DNA of 17,015 bases from an uncultured Bacteroidota bacterium (GCA_903825065.1 CAIJZG010000161.1:1-17015), one strand, 5' to 3'. Counted from the first letter of the stretch, positions 1-7,170 are shown. Notes: generated by a model not told the origin, from the letters alone. A program made the numbers and translations.

Positions 1-377
1 ACTTTTCCAAAACAAGTATGTACTCCGTCTAAATGGCGAGTACCTGCTCTGTTATGGCAAATAAAGAATTGAGAACCCCCTGTATTCTTTCCACGGTGTG
101 CCATAGACAAAACACCTCTGTCGTGTGTTTGCTTTGCGCCGTCAGTCTCACACTGAATAGAATAACCCGGACCACCTGCACCTGTTCCATCAGGACAACC
201 TGCTTGGACCATGAAATTTGGAATTACCCGGTGAAAAGTTAGTCCGTTATAGAAGCCTTCATTAATTAATTTTTTAAAATTTGCCACCGCTATCGGGGCT
301 GCATCATCATATAATTCAAAAGTCATTACTCCTTTGGCTGTATGAATTTTGCCTTGTGTTAATTTTTCTTCGCTCAT
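1..377 (-). CDS. Cyclophilin-type peptidyl-prolyl cis-trans isomerase (partial, 3' end outside window)
   Basis: I translated this by hand on the minus strand: an ATG at 377 opens a frame of 125 codons that runs off the left edge without a stop. Seen: the cyclophilin signature FHRVIPNFMVQ (residues 48-58), with R50 matching the catalytic Arg55 of human cyclophilin A, then GSQFFIC (101-107) and HLDGVHTCFGK (115-125). The family catalyses cis-trans isomerisation of Xaa-Pro bonds during protein folding. There is no signal peptide at the N terminus (MSEEKLTQGK), so a cytoplasmic location is likely. The position of cyclophilin A Trp121 is His115 here, as in many bacterial homologues; that change is known to weaken cyclosporin binding. 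The usual length is 145-170 residues, so about 20-45 residues are missing beyond the edge. It is divergent from the methyltransferase gene. Family assignment is secure. Confidence 0.93.
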   Translation of the reverse strand, partial: MSEEKLTQGKIHTAKGVMTFELYDDAAPIAVANFKKLINEGFYNGLTFHRVIPNFMVQAGCPDGTGAGGPGYSIQCETDGAKQTHDRGVLSMAHRGKNTGGSQFFICHNRAGTRHLDGVHTCFGK

Positions 378-386
378 GATAATTTT

Positions 387-420
387 TTTGCGAAACTACA
401 GTTTTATCTGCTATCCTTAG
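387..420 (+). promoter_or_regulatory. Possible promoter for the methyltransferase-HAD unit
   Basis: TTTG at 387-390, a 21-base spacer, then TATCCTTAG at 412-420, an imperfect match to the Bacteroidota pattern TTTG / TAnnTTTG. Transcription would begin near 425-428, upstream of every plausible start of the methyltransferase. The -7 element deviates from consensus, so this is tentative. Confidence 0.25.
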
Positions 421-502
421 CTTTGCAGAATATACAAACAATAAAACCCTGAAGAAGAAAATAGAAATAGTTCAATTTAAGGATCGGGAAATTCATTTAT
501 GG

Positions 503-1057
503 GTGCCCGATCAAAAAAACATTCAATTGATCTATGAACAAAACGAAAATAAATTAGCCTTCCCTTATTGGGCAAAAATTTGGCCCGCTGCTTTTGTATT
601 AACCGAATTCATAGCGGAAAATCCAAAATGGTTTAGCAATAAGAAAGTATTAGAACTGGCTGCAGGTATAGGTTTGCCCTCATTATTTGTTTCCCATTTT
701 GCTTCCTCTGTAATTTGTAGCGATTACAACGAAGAGGCCATTCTATTTATTCAAGAAAATATTTCCTTGAATAAAATTGGCAATATGTCTTCGGCATTCA
801 TTGATTGGAACCAAATGCCTGATGGACTAGAATGGGAAGTATTATTGATGAGTGATATTAATTATAATCCAAATGACTTCGAAGTATTATTAGCATTAAT
901 GCTTCGTTTTATAGCTATGGGAAAAATTATTTTATTGAGTACTCCTCAAAGATTGGCTGGTAAGTCTTTTATTGAAGCGCTATTACCTTATTGTCTTTTG
1001 AATGAAGAACGAATGTTCAAAAAGGAAGCCATCAATGTATTGGTTTTAAAAAAATAA
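503..1057 (+). CDS. Class I SAM-dependent methyltransferase, Methyltransf_16-like
   Basis: The product is a Rossmann-fold methyltransferase. Numbering from GTG 503, motif I is VLELAAGIGLPSLF (49-62), the next strand ends in the acidic ICSDYN (71-76) expected to bind the SAM ribose, and LMSDINYNP resembles the post-strand-4 motif of the Methyltransf_16 (METTL21/ETFB lysine methyltransferase) group. FPYWAKIWPAA (20-30) is typical of that group. A protein lysine is the likely target by family analogy; the substrate is not determined. The start is uncertain. GTG 503 is the first conventional start codon in a frame open since 383, yet the preceding codons (KKKIEIVQFKDREIHLW) read like the normal N-terminal beta strands of this family. 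The true start may be a rare codon (CTG 449, ATA 461 or ATA 467). The HAD gene follows about 40 bases downstream with no terminator between, suggesting cotranscription. Confidence 0.82.
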   Translation: MPDQKNIQLIYEQNENKLAFPYWAKIWPAAFVLTEFIAENPKWFSNKKVLELAAGIGLPSLFVSHFASSVICSDYNEEAILFIQENISLNKIGNMSSAFIDWNQMPDGLEWEVLLMSDINYNPNDFEVLLALMLRFIAMGKIILLSTPQRLAGKSFIEALLPYCLLNEERMFKKEAINVLVLKK

Positions 1058-1097
1058 TGTTTCATTTGTAATTTCACAGAATTTTAAATTGGTTAAA

Positions 1098-1712
1098 ATG
1101 GAAGGTGTAAAAAATATCATTTTTGATCTGGGTGGGGTTTTGCTAAATATCGATTTTTCGATAACCGAAAAAGCATTTAAAGAACTGGGGGTTACCCAGT
1201 TTTCAAATATGTTTACACAACATCATTCTAATGACCTTTTTGTTCAATTAGAAACGGGAGAGATAAGTCCTGAAGATTTTTACGAAGCCTTTAGAAGGGG
1301 CACAGGCACAAATCTTAGTGATGAAACTATTAAAAAAACCTGGAATGCACTATTACTGGATTTTAGGGCGCCTACACTTAGCTGGCTAGAAACCATCAGA
1401 TCTAAATACCGAATTTTCTTATTTTCCAATACTAATCAAATTCACCACGATGCTTTTATTGAGTCATACCAACAATTAACTGGGAATCGCGAATTTGATA
1501 CAATATTTGAAAAAGCCTACTATTCTCAAAATATGGGGATGCGCAAACCAAATCCAGAGCCCTTTTTATATATATTAAAGGAGAACAACCTAAATGCTAA
1601 AGAGACCTTATTTATAGATGACACCATTAAAAACATAGAAACAGCTCATGCATTGGGTTTAAAAACAATCCATCTTCAATGGCCTCAAACTTTGCCTGAA
1701 TTAGGTTTATAG
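1098..1712 (+). CDS. HAD-superfamily (subfamily IA) phosphatase, YihX-like
   Basis: This is a 204-residue HAD hydrolase. From ATG 1098, motif I is FDLGGVLLNID with nucleophile Asp10, motif II is FSNTN with Ser110, motif III is GMRKPNPEPF with Lys150, and motif IV is LFIDDTIKNI with Asp174/Asp175 binding magnesium. A helical cap lies between motifs I and II (about 18-95). The second acidic residue of motif I is replaced by Gly (DLG instead of DxD), as in the YihX/haloacid-dehalogenase variant 3 group, whose members include sugar-phosphate phosphatases such as E. coli YihX acting on glucose-1-phosphate. The substrate here cannot be read from sequence. I prefer ATG 1098 to an in-frame TTG at 1089 because the usual family start lies just ahead of motif I. 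The stop is 11 bases from the end of the convergent DUF4834-like gene, with no hairpin between them. Confidence 0.88.
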   Translation: MEGVKNIIFDLGGVLLNIDFSITEKAFKELGVTQFSNMFTQHHSNDLFVQLETGEISPEDFYEAFRRGTGTNLSDETIKKTWNALLLDFRAPTLSWLETIRSKYRIFLFSNTNQIHHDAFIESYQQLTGNREFDTIFEKAYYSQNMGMRKPNPEPFLYILKENNLNAKETLFIDDTIKNIETAHALGLKTIHLQWPQTLPELGL

Positions 1713-1723
1713 GTAAATTCGGG

Positions 1724-1957
1724 TTAAGGCTTCACCTCTTCATATTCAATATAATCCTTATCAGATGCAGGTCTGACTGGTTTTTGAGGTTCAGCAGTTT
1801 GTTTAGTTTGTTGCTGCTGAAATTTCTGCTGTTGCTGTTGCATTTGGCGCACTTTCTCACTCATTTGAGTGGTGGCTTTGCTAACCGGGATAATAAGTTC
1901 AAATACCAGTTTATAGATCAGGTATACAACTAGCCCGTAAAAAATCAACTTGATCAT
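1724..1957 (-). CDS. DUF4834-like small membrane protein
   Basis: This 77-residue protein starts at ATG 1957; an in-frame TTG at 1966 would add three residues. Seen: one N-terminal hydrophobic helix (IKLIFYGLVVYLIYKLVFEL, about 2-21), a Gln-rich stretch (MQQQQQKFQQQQ, about 39-50) that is probably helical or disordered, and an acidic aromatic tail ending YIEYEEVKP. A small single-pass protein with a charged low-complexity middle and a D/E-Y-x-x-Y-E-E-V-K-like C terminus matches the DUF4834 family found in Bacteroidota. No function is known. The N terminus lacks a signal-peptidase site, so an inner-membrane anchor with a cytoplasmic tail is likely. A perfect -7 element sits immediately upstream. 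Confidence 0.7.
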   Translation of the reverse strand: MIKLIFYGLVVYLIYKLVFELIIPVSKATTQMSEKVRQMQQQQQKFQQQQTKQTAEPQKPVRPASDKDYIEYEEVKP

Positions 1958-1963
1958 AGGGGG

Positions 1964-1971
1964 CAAAGATA
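1964..1971 (-). promoter_or_regulatory. Perfect -7 element (TATCTTTG) just before the DUF4834-like gene
   Basis: On the minus strand TATCTTTG matches TAnnTTTG exactly and ends six bases before the ATG at 1957. The best upstream partner is TTTA at 1996-1999, 24 bases away, which is weak and somewhat too far. Transcription would begin at or within a few bases of the start codon, implying a leaderless or nearly leaderless mRNA. Confidence 0.35.
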
Positions 1972-2064
1972 ATCATCCCGAACATTGAATGTGGCTAAAG
2001 TGATGAAAATCGGTATAGATTCCAATTTAGTGGTTAGGTAAAATGATATGCGGCGAAAACCAGA

Positions 2065-2097
2065 TTTGGAAGTATTCGGTCAATTACATTACATTTG
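2065..2097 (+). promoter_or_regulatory. Promoter of the rimP-nusA-infB operon
   Basis: TTTG (2065-2068), a spacer of exactly 21 bases, then TACATTTG (2090-2097). Both elements match the Bacteroidota housekeeping consensus perfectly and the spacing is ideal. Transcription should begin around 2103-2106, giving a leader of about 100 bases before rimP. The leader contains a terminator-like hairpin at 2115-2148. No comparably good promoter is visible between that hairpin and rimP. Confidence 0.72.
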
Positions 2098-2114
2098 CAT
2101 TGGAAATAATCAAC

Positions 2115-2148
2115 AGAAGGGAACGGCTACCGTTCCCTTCTCCTTTTT
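2115..2148 (+). terminator. Leader hairpin with T tract: candidate transcription attenuator before rimP
   Basis: AGAAGGGAACGG (2115-2126) pairs perfectly over 12 bp with CCGTTCCCTTCT (2130-2141) around a three-base loop, followed by CC and five T (2144-2148). It lies roughly 10-45 bases into the transcript predicted from the promoter at 2065-2097. The hairpin is strong, but the two C residues ahead of the T run make the U tract imperfect, a property associated with NusA-stimulated terminators. It could instead end read-through from the HAD gene, but that stop lies 400 bases away with an opposing gene between. Confidence 0.6.
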
Positions 2149-2208
2149 ACATACCTGAAGGAATTACCAATTCCAGAGGTTCGTAGTACAACTGCGAAAA
2201 TTTAGAAA

Positions 2209-2673
2209 ATGGAAGAAAGAATACAACAGATTGAAGCGCTGATTCAGCAATTATTAGTTGATGAGCCTTCTTATTTTTTAGTTAGTGTACGCATCAAGCC
2301 TACCAATGATATCAAAATATTTTTTGATGGCGATGAAGGAATATCTATTGAAAAGTGTGTAAAGTTTAATCGTGGATTATACAAATTGATTGAAGAAAAA
2401 GCTTGGTATCCAGAGGGCGATTTTTCATTGGAAATTTCTTCTCCGGGTATTGAAGAGCCACTGTTATTACAGCGCCAATATTTTAGAAATGTAGGAAGAG
2501 ATTTAGAAATTGTTTTTATGGATGATTCTACAAAAATTGGCACGTTGATGGCAGTTACTGCAGAAGATATCCTCATCCAAACCACAGAAGGTAAAGGGAA
2601 AAAAGCGGTAACACAACAATTGCTTGTTCCATTTAATAATATAAAATCAACAACGGTTCAAATTAAATTTTAA
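2209..2673 (+). CDS. rimP: Ribosome maturation factor RimP
   Basis: RimP is a cytoplasmic factor needed for late assembly of the 30S subunit. The 154-residue product has the family's two parts: an alpha/beta N-terminal domain (about 1-85) containing FSLEISSPGIEEPLLL, equivalent to the conserved LEVSSPGxxRPL signature, and a small SH3-like C-terminal domain (about 88-154). Length is normal for the family. The position directly ahead of nusA and infB is the conserved bacterial arrangement and supports the call. The ATG at 2209 is preceded by an A-rich stretch rather than a clear Shine-Dalgarno sequence, as is usual in this phylum. It appears to be the first gene of the operon, downstream of a strong promoter and a candidate attenuator hairpin. 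nusA begins 41 bases after the stop. Confidence 0.95.
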   Translation: MEERIQQIEALIQQLLVDEPSYFLVSVRIKPTNDIKIFFDGDEGISIEKCVKFNRGLYKLIEEKAWYPEGDFSLEISSPGIEEPLLLQRQYFRNVGRDLEIVFMDDSTKIGTLMAVTAEDILIQTTEGKGKKAVTQQLLVPFNNIKSTTVQIKF

Positions 2674-2714
2674 TCAGTTGCAGAAAATCTGCAGAGCGAA
2701 AAAAAAATTAAGTT

Positions 2715-3965
2715 ATGGCTAGTATCAACCTGATTGAGGCATTCCAGGAATTCAAAGACGCTGAAAATATTGATCGTCCTACGATGATGAAAGTGGTAGA
2801 AGACGTTTTCAAAACACTTTTGCGCAAAAAATTTGGAAGTGATGATAACTTCGACGTAATCGTAAATGCTGAGAAAGGCGATTTGGAAATTATTCGTCGT
2901 CGTATGATTGTAGACGATGGCGAAGTGCTGGATCCCTTGGCAGAAGTGGCTTACACCGATGCTGTTAAAATCGAACCCGACTTTGAAGTTGGAGAAGAGC
3001 TGTACGAAGAAATTGATATTCTTGACTTTGGTCGCCGTGCTATTCTTGCTGCTAAGCAAACTTTAGCCAGTCGTATCAGCGATTTAAAAAAGAATGTTTT
3101 GATTCAAAAATACGGTGCTCGTGTTGGTGATATTATCAGCGCGGAAGTTTACCAGGTTTGGAAAAAAGAAGTTTTATTATTGGATGAAGAAAGTAATGAA
3201 TTAATCCTTCCTAAATCAGAACAAATTCCACAGGATTATTTCAAGAAAGGTGAAAATATCAGAGCTGTTGTTGCAAGAGTTGATCTTAAAAATAACAATC
3301 CGGTAATCATTCTTTCAAGAACTAGTCCGCTATTCCTTTCTAAATTACTTGAAATTGAAGTACCCGAAATTTTTGATGGTTTAATTGCTATTAAGAAGAT
3401 TGTTCGTGATCCAGGTGAAAGAGCAAAAGTGGCTGTTGAAAGTTATGATGATCGTATCGATCCAGTTGGTGCTTGTGTGGGAATGAAAGGTAGCCGTATT
3501 CACGGTATTGTGCGCGAATTGAAAAATGAAAATATTGATGTGATTAATTTCACTACTAATATTCAGTTGTTAATTCAAAGATCTTTAACTCCTGCTAAGA
3601 TTAGTTATATCGAACTTGATAACGACAAAAAACACGCGGAGGTTTATTTAAAGGCCGATCAGGTTTCTTTGGCAATTGGCCGCCGCGGGGTAAATATCAA
3701 ATTGGCTTGCGAGTTAACAGGATATGAAATTGATGTTTTCCGTGAAGACGAAGAAGTGGTTGATGAATTTGATATTGATTTGGAAGAATTCAGTGATGAG
3801 ATTGAAACTTGGATTATTGATGAATTCAAACGTATCGGTTGCGACACAGCTAGAAGTGTGTTAAAATTATCAGCTGAAGAGTTGGAAAGAAGAACCGATT
3901 TGGAAAAAGAAACTATTGCCGAAGTTCGCAAAGTATTGGAAGATGAATTCAATACAGAAGAATAA
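2715..3965 (+). CDS. nusA: Transcription termination/antitermination factor NusA
   Basis: NusA binds RNA polymerase and nascent RNA and modulates pausing, intrinsic termination and antitermination. Seen in 416 residues: the N-terminal RNAP-binding domain (about 1-125); an S1 domain (about 135-200, starting GDIISAEVYQVW); KH1 with GMKGSRI (256-262); KH2 with IGRRGVNI (321-328); then a single acidic helix-hairpin-helix-like tail (about 355-412, LSAEELERRTDLEKETIAEV). The protein is shorter than E. coli NusA (495 residues), which carries two acidic C-terminal repeats; one reduced repeat is common outside Proteobacteria. The S1 and both KH domains look intact, so RNA binding should be preserved. 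It lies between rimP and infB in the standard order. Autoregulation through the leader hairpin upstream of rimP is an inference by analogy with the E. coli operon. Confidence 0.96.
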   Translation: MASINLIEAFQEFKDAENIDRPTMMKVVEDVFKTLLRKKFGSDDNFDVIVNAEKGDLEIIRRRMIVDDGEVLDPLAEVAYTDAVKIEPDFEVGEELYEEIDILDFGRRAILAAKQTLASRISDLKKNVLIQKYGARVGDIISAEVYQVWKKEVLLLDEESNELILPKSEQIPQDYFKKGENIRAVVARVDLKNNNPVIILSRTSPLFLSKLLEIEVPEIFDGLIAIKKIVRDPGERAKVAVESYDDRIDPVGACVGMKGSRIHGIVRELKNENIDVINFTTNIQLLIQRSLTPAKISYIELDNDKKHAEVYLKADQVSLAIGRRGVNIKLACELTGYEIDVFREDEEVVDEFDIDLEEFSDEIETWIIDEFKRIGCDTARSVLKLSAEELERRTDLEKETIAEVRKVLEDEFNTEE

Positions 3966-3981
3966 GCAGCTTAATAGCAAC

Positions 3982-3989
3982 TATCTTTG
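3982..3989 (+). promoter_or_regulatory. Possible internal -7 element upstream of infB
   Basis: TATCTTTG matches TAnnTTTG exactly and lies in the 118-base nusA-infB gap, about 95 bases before the infB start. No TTTG or TTG is found 19-23 bases upstream, so only half a promoter is present. It may supply extra infB transcription, or it may be chance. Confidence 0.25.
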
Positions 3990-4083
3990 TCTGAATCTAA
4001 ATATATATTAGGTTCAAGGGGGATAGAACAAGCGATATATAAAAACTGGGTTAAGCCTTGTTTTGTTGACTAAAAAAAACTGA

Positions 4084-7000
4084 ATGTCAGATTTGAAATT
4101 ACCAAGACTGTTAGCAGCCGCCAAAGAATTCAATATTGGTCAGGATACCCTGATCGAGTTCTTGGTGAAGAAAGGATTTAGCCGCGACGACCTGAAGCCT
4201 ACGGCAAAGCTTACAGAAGACCATTACTATGCTTTGCAAGCAGAGTTCCTACAGGATAAACAGGCCAAAAACAAGGCTGATCTGGTAGAGATACCAAAAG
4301 GTGCTCAAGCTGAGGCAAGAAAGAAAAAAGACGAAGAAGATCTTTCTTTTACCAAAAAAGAAGATAAGTCAGTACGTACAGAACCAGCTAAAGTTGTGGA
4401 AATTCCGGTTCCTGCAGCTCCAGTTGCACCTATTACTCCCGCTGTGACTGTTATTCCAGAACCTATTGTGGTTATAGAAGCTCCTGAACCAGTGGTTGAA
4501 AAAGTAATTGAGCCTGAAATCGCACCAAAAGTGATAGATGTTCCAAAGTCTGTACCTGAAGTAGTAGAGCCCTCAGTTACCAAGATTGATGCCCCTGAAT
4601 TAGAGGGACCTAAAGTGTTGAATAAAATTGATCTTTCTGCCATTGATTCTTCTACCAGACCTAAAAAATCGCCGAAGAAAACAGAAGTACCTGCGCCGAA
4701 AGCTGCTGAACCAAAAGCTCCTAAGCCTGCTGTTAAGGCAGAAACTGTTGTTTCTAAACCTGCTGTAATTGTTCCAACTGAACCTGATCCAATTTCTGAA
4801 GCTGGACCATTGATAGAAAATATTAGAGCAGAAAAACTGGAAGGACCTAAAATATTAGGAAAGATTAATTTGCCAATCAATAGCGATACTCGTCCTAAAC
4901 CAATGGGAAGAGACGAAAAACGCAAACGCAAACGTATTCCAATTGATAAAAAACCAGATAATACCCATCAGGGACCTGCTGGAAATAATCAACAACAACA
5001 AGGCACCGGTGCAGCAAGCATAAGTGCTCCTTCTCGTCCATCCGGACCAAATCGTCCAATTGTACCAGCTAATAATAGAGGTGGTAATAATAGCCAAGGT
5101 GGCGGAGGTGGATTTAATCGTGGTACTGGTGGCGGAAACCGTGGAGGAAATCAAAGTAGAGATCGAAATGCACCTCCTCGCAGAGATGACAATAAAGAAA
5201 TCGATCAAAAAGCAATTCAAGAAAAGATACGCGAAACTCAGGCAAAATTGTCTGGAACTGGTGGTCGTGGAAAGAGCCTAAAAGCAAAATATCGTCGTGC
5301 AAAACGTGATGAAGCTGCTGAACAAATGGGCGAGATGACGGAAGATAACAGACTGCAGGTTACTGAGTTTGTTACCGTTAGTGAATTATCCAATTTAATG
5401 GACGTAAGCTTTGCAGATGTAATTGGGAAATGTATGGGGTTAGGTATTATGGTATCTATTAACCAACGTTTGGATGCAGAAGTAATTGAATTGGTTGCCA
5501 GTGAATTTGGATTTGAAGTGGAATTTATTGGATTAGAAGATGAAGAGATAATGGAGGATGATGAAGACGATGAAGATGACATCGAAGCTGTTGAAAGAGC
5601 TCCGATAGTTACCATCATGGGACACGTCGATCATGGTAAAACATCTTTATTGGATTATATCCGTAACGCTAATGTAGTTGCAGGTGAGGCCGGTGGTATC
5701 ACACAACATATTGGTGCCTATGAGGTAACACTTCCAAACGGCAAAGCGATCACTTTCTTGGATACTCCTGGTCATGAAGCCTTTACTGCAATGCGTGCTC
5801 GTGGTGCCAAAGTAACCGATATCGCAATCATAGTAGTTGCTGCCGATGATGCAGTGATGCCTCAAACCAAGGAGGCTATCAGTCACGCACAAGCCGCTGG
5901 TGTTCCAATGATTTTTGCTGTAAACAAGATTGATAAAGACGGATCAAATCCGCAAAAGATATACGAGCAACTTTCAAATATGAATATCCTAGTTGAAGCC
6001 TGGGGTGGTAAATTCCAAAACCAGGAATTGTCTGCCAAACAAGGATTGAATGTGGATTTGTTATTAGAGAAAGTGTTGTTAGAGTCAGAATTATTAGACC
6101 TGAAAGCAAATCCTGAAAGGGAAGCTACTGGTTCTATTATTGAAGCATCTTTAGATAAAGGTCGAGGATATGTGGCAACTATTCTTGTTCAAAATGGTAC
6201 CTTACGCCAAGGTGATTTGATCGTTTCTGGTCAACACTACGGTCGTGTAAAAGCCATGTTTAACGAGCGTAATCAACGCATAGAAATTGCACCACCATCA
6301 ACTCCTGTAGTTATACTAGGATTAAATGGTGCACCTCAAGCTGGCGAGAAATTTAAAGTATTTGAAGACGAGTCTGATGCTAAAGAAGTAGCTACTAAAC
6401 GTGCTCAGATCATGCGCGAACAAGGCTTAAGAGCTAGAAAACACATCACATTAGATGAGATTGGCCGTCGTTTAGCATTGGGTAACTTTAAAGAATTGAA
6501 TATCATTATCAAAGGGGATGTGGATGGTTCGGTAGAGGCGTTGAGTGATTCATTACAGAAATTATCAACTGAAGAAATTGCAGTTAGAGTGGTACATAAA
6601 GCAGTAGGTCAGATCTCAGAATCAGACGTATTGTTGGCAACGGCTTCCGACGCAATTGTCATTGGTTTTAACGTTCGTCCTTCCATGCAGGCAGCTAAAT
6701 TAGCTGATACCGAAGGTGTTGAAATTAAATTATATTCTATTATCTATCAGGCAATCGACGAAGTGAAGAGTGCCATGGAAGGTATGTTGGAACCTAAATT
6801 CCAAGAAAAGATTACTGCTAACGTAGAAGTTCGAGAAGTATACAAATTCGATAAAGCTACTGTTGCAGGATGTTTTGTATTGGAGGGTAAAATCGCAAGG
6901 AATAGTAAGATCAGAATTATCCGTGATGGTATCGTGGAATATCCAAAAGGTGAAGGTCAGGCAGCTGAATTAGGCAGCTTGAAACGCTTCAAGGATGATG

Positions 7001-7116
7001 TGAAAGATGTAGCCTCTAATACTGAGTGCGGATTGACGATTAAAAACTTTTCTGATCTACGTGTAGGAGATATTGTAGAAGCTTTCGAAGAAGAAGAAGT
7101 AAAACGTACTTTATAA
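4084..7116 (+). CDS. infB: Translation initiation factor IF-2
   Basis: IF-2 is the GTPase that delivers fMet-tRNA to the 30S subunit and promotes subunit joining. Seen in 1010 residues: an N-terminal IF2N helical module (about 4-50, LPRLLAAAKEFNIG); a long disordered linker rich in Pro, Ala, Val and Glu (about 75-270) with two copies of an LEGPKxLxKIxL motif (173-184 and 252-263); a basic stretch; a Gly/Asn/Arg-rich tract (330-362); a second IF2N-like helical region (about 425-480); an acidic run (about 485-502); then the G domain with GHVDHGKT (513-520), GGITQHIG, DTPGHE (560-565) and NKID (614-617). Domains II, III and the C1/C2 tRNA-binding region follow (about 675-1010). It exceeds E. coli IF-2 (890 residues) mainly in the disordered N-terminal half, as usual in Bacteroidota. 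It is the last gene of the operon, closed by a strong terminator. Confidence 0.97.
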   Translation: MSDLKLPRLLAAAKEFNIGQDTLIEFLVKKGFSRDDLKPTAKLTEDHYYALQAEFLQDKQAKNKADLVEIPKGAQAEARKKKDEEDLSFTKKEDKSVRTEPAKVVEIPVPAAPVAPITPAVTVIPEPIVVIEAPEPVVEKVIEPEIAPKVIDVPKSVPEVVEPSVTKIDAPELEGPKVLNKIDLSAIDSSTRPKKSPKKTEVPAPKAAEPKAPKPAVKAETVVSKPAVIVPTEPDPISEAGPLIENIRAEKLEGPKILGKINLPINSDTRPKPMGRDEKRKRKRIPIDKKPDNTHQGPAGNNQQQQGTGAASISAPSRPSGPNRPIVPANNRGGNNSQGGGGGFNRGTGGGNRGGNQSRDRNAPPRRDDNKEIDQKAIQEKIRETQAKLSGTGGRGKSLKAKYRRAKRDEAAEQMGEMTEDNRLQVTEFVTVSELSNLMDVSFADVIGKCMGLGIMVSINQRLDAEVIELVASEFGFEVEFIGLEDEEIMEDDEDDEDDIEAVERAPIVTIMGHVDHGKTSLLDYIRNANVVAGEAGGITQHIGAYEVTLPNGKAITFLDTPGHEAFTAMRARGAKVTDIAIIVVAADDAVMPQTKEAISHAQAAGVPMIFAVNKIDKDGSNPQKIYEQLSNMNILVEAWGGKFQNQELSAKQGLNVDLLLEKVLLESELLDLKANPEREATGSIIEASLDKGRGYVATILVQNGTLRQGDLIVSGQHYGRVKAMFNERNQRIEIAPPSTPVVILGLNGAPQAGEKFKVFEDESDAKEVATKRAQIMREQGLRARKHITLDEIGRRLALGNFKELNIIIKGDVDGSVEALSDSLQKLSTEEIAVRVVHKAVGQISESDVLLATASDAIVIGFNVRPSMQAAKLADTEGVEIKLYSIIYQAIDEVKSAMEGMLEPKFQEKITANVEVREVYKFDKATVAGCFVLEGKIARNSKIRIIRDGIVEYPKGEGQAAELGSLKRFKDDVKDVASNTECGLTIKNFSDLRVGDIVEAFEEEEVKRTL

Positions 7117-7134
7117 GTTTGTTAAAAGCAGTTA

Positions 7135-7170
7135 CAAATCAGGCCGTCCGCGGCCTGATTTGCTATTTTT
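7135..7170 (+). terminator. Intrinsic terminator after infB
   Basis: A perfect 12-bp stem, 7135-7146 pairing with 7151-7162 (CAAATCAGGCCG and its complement), closes a TCCG tetraloop and is followed by CTATTTTT (7163-7170). It starts 18 bases after the infB stop and ends the rimP-nusA-infB operon. The T tract (TATTTTTG, 7164-7171) also fits the TAnnTTTG -7 pattern and lies just ahead of the next gene, though no -33 partner is present. Confidence 0.9.

Noticed and set aside
33..242. Plus-strand open frame of 69 codons at the left edge
   Set aside because: It lies antisense inside the cyclophilin gene, whose translation is unmistakable; the plus-strand product is Cys/Thr-rich and resembles nothing.
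499..535. ATG at 499 as the methyltransferase start with a frameshift
   Set aside because: That frame stops after 12 codons and would need an unsupported shift; the natural frame is already open upstream of 503.
2180..2205. tRNA-like GGTTCG segment upstream of rimP
   Set aside because: No acceptor, D or anticodon arm can be folded around it; E. coli has a tRNA at this operon, but none is seen here.
2043..2208. Possible small gene starting at ATG 2043 in the region upstream of rimP
   Set aside because: It would span the promoter and the hairpin, and its translation shows no pattern; it reads through into rimP in another frame.
2678..2694. Inverted repeat TGCAGA/TCTGCA between rimP and nusA
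   Set aside because: A six-bp stem with no T tract in a transcribed gap; too weak for a terminator and with no evidence of function.
2670..3059. Minus-strand open frame of 129 codons across the rimP-nusA junction
   Set aside because: Antisense to nusA, Phe-rich, and without a family pattern.
4016..4062. AACAAG ... CTTGTT inverted repeat in the nusA-infB gap
   Set aside because: Six bp with a loop of more than 20 bases; chance pairing is likely.
4305..4931. Long minus-strand open frame (208 codons) inside infB
   Set aside because: Its Ser/Gly/Thr-rich product mirrors the Ala/Pro/Glu-rich linker of IF-2 read on the other strand; it has no independent support.
5238..5618. Minus-strand open frame with a serine run inside infB
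   Set aside because: The Ser run is the complement of the Asp/Glu codons of the acidic IF-2 stretch; a shadow frame.
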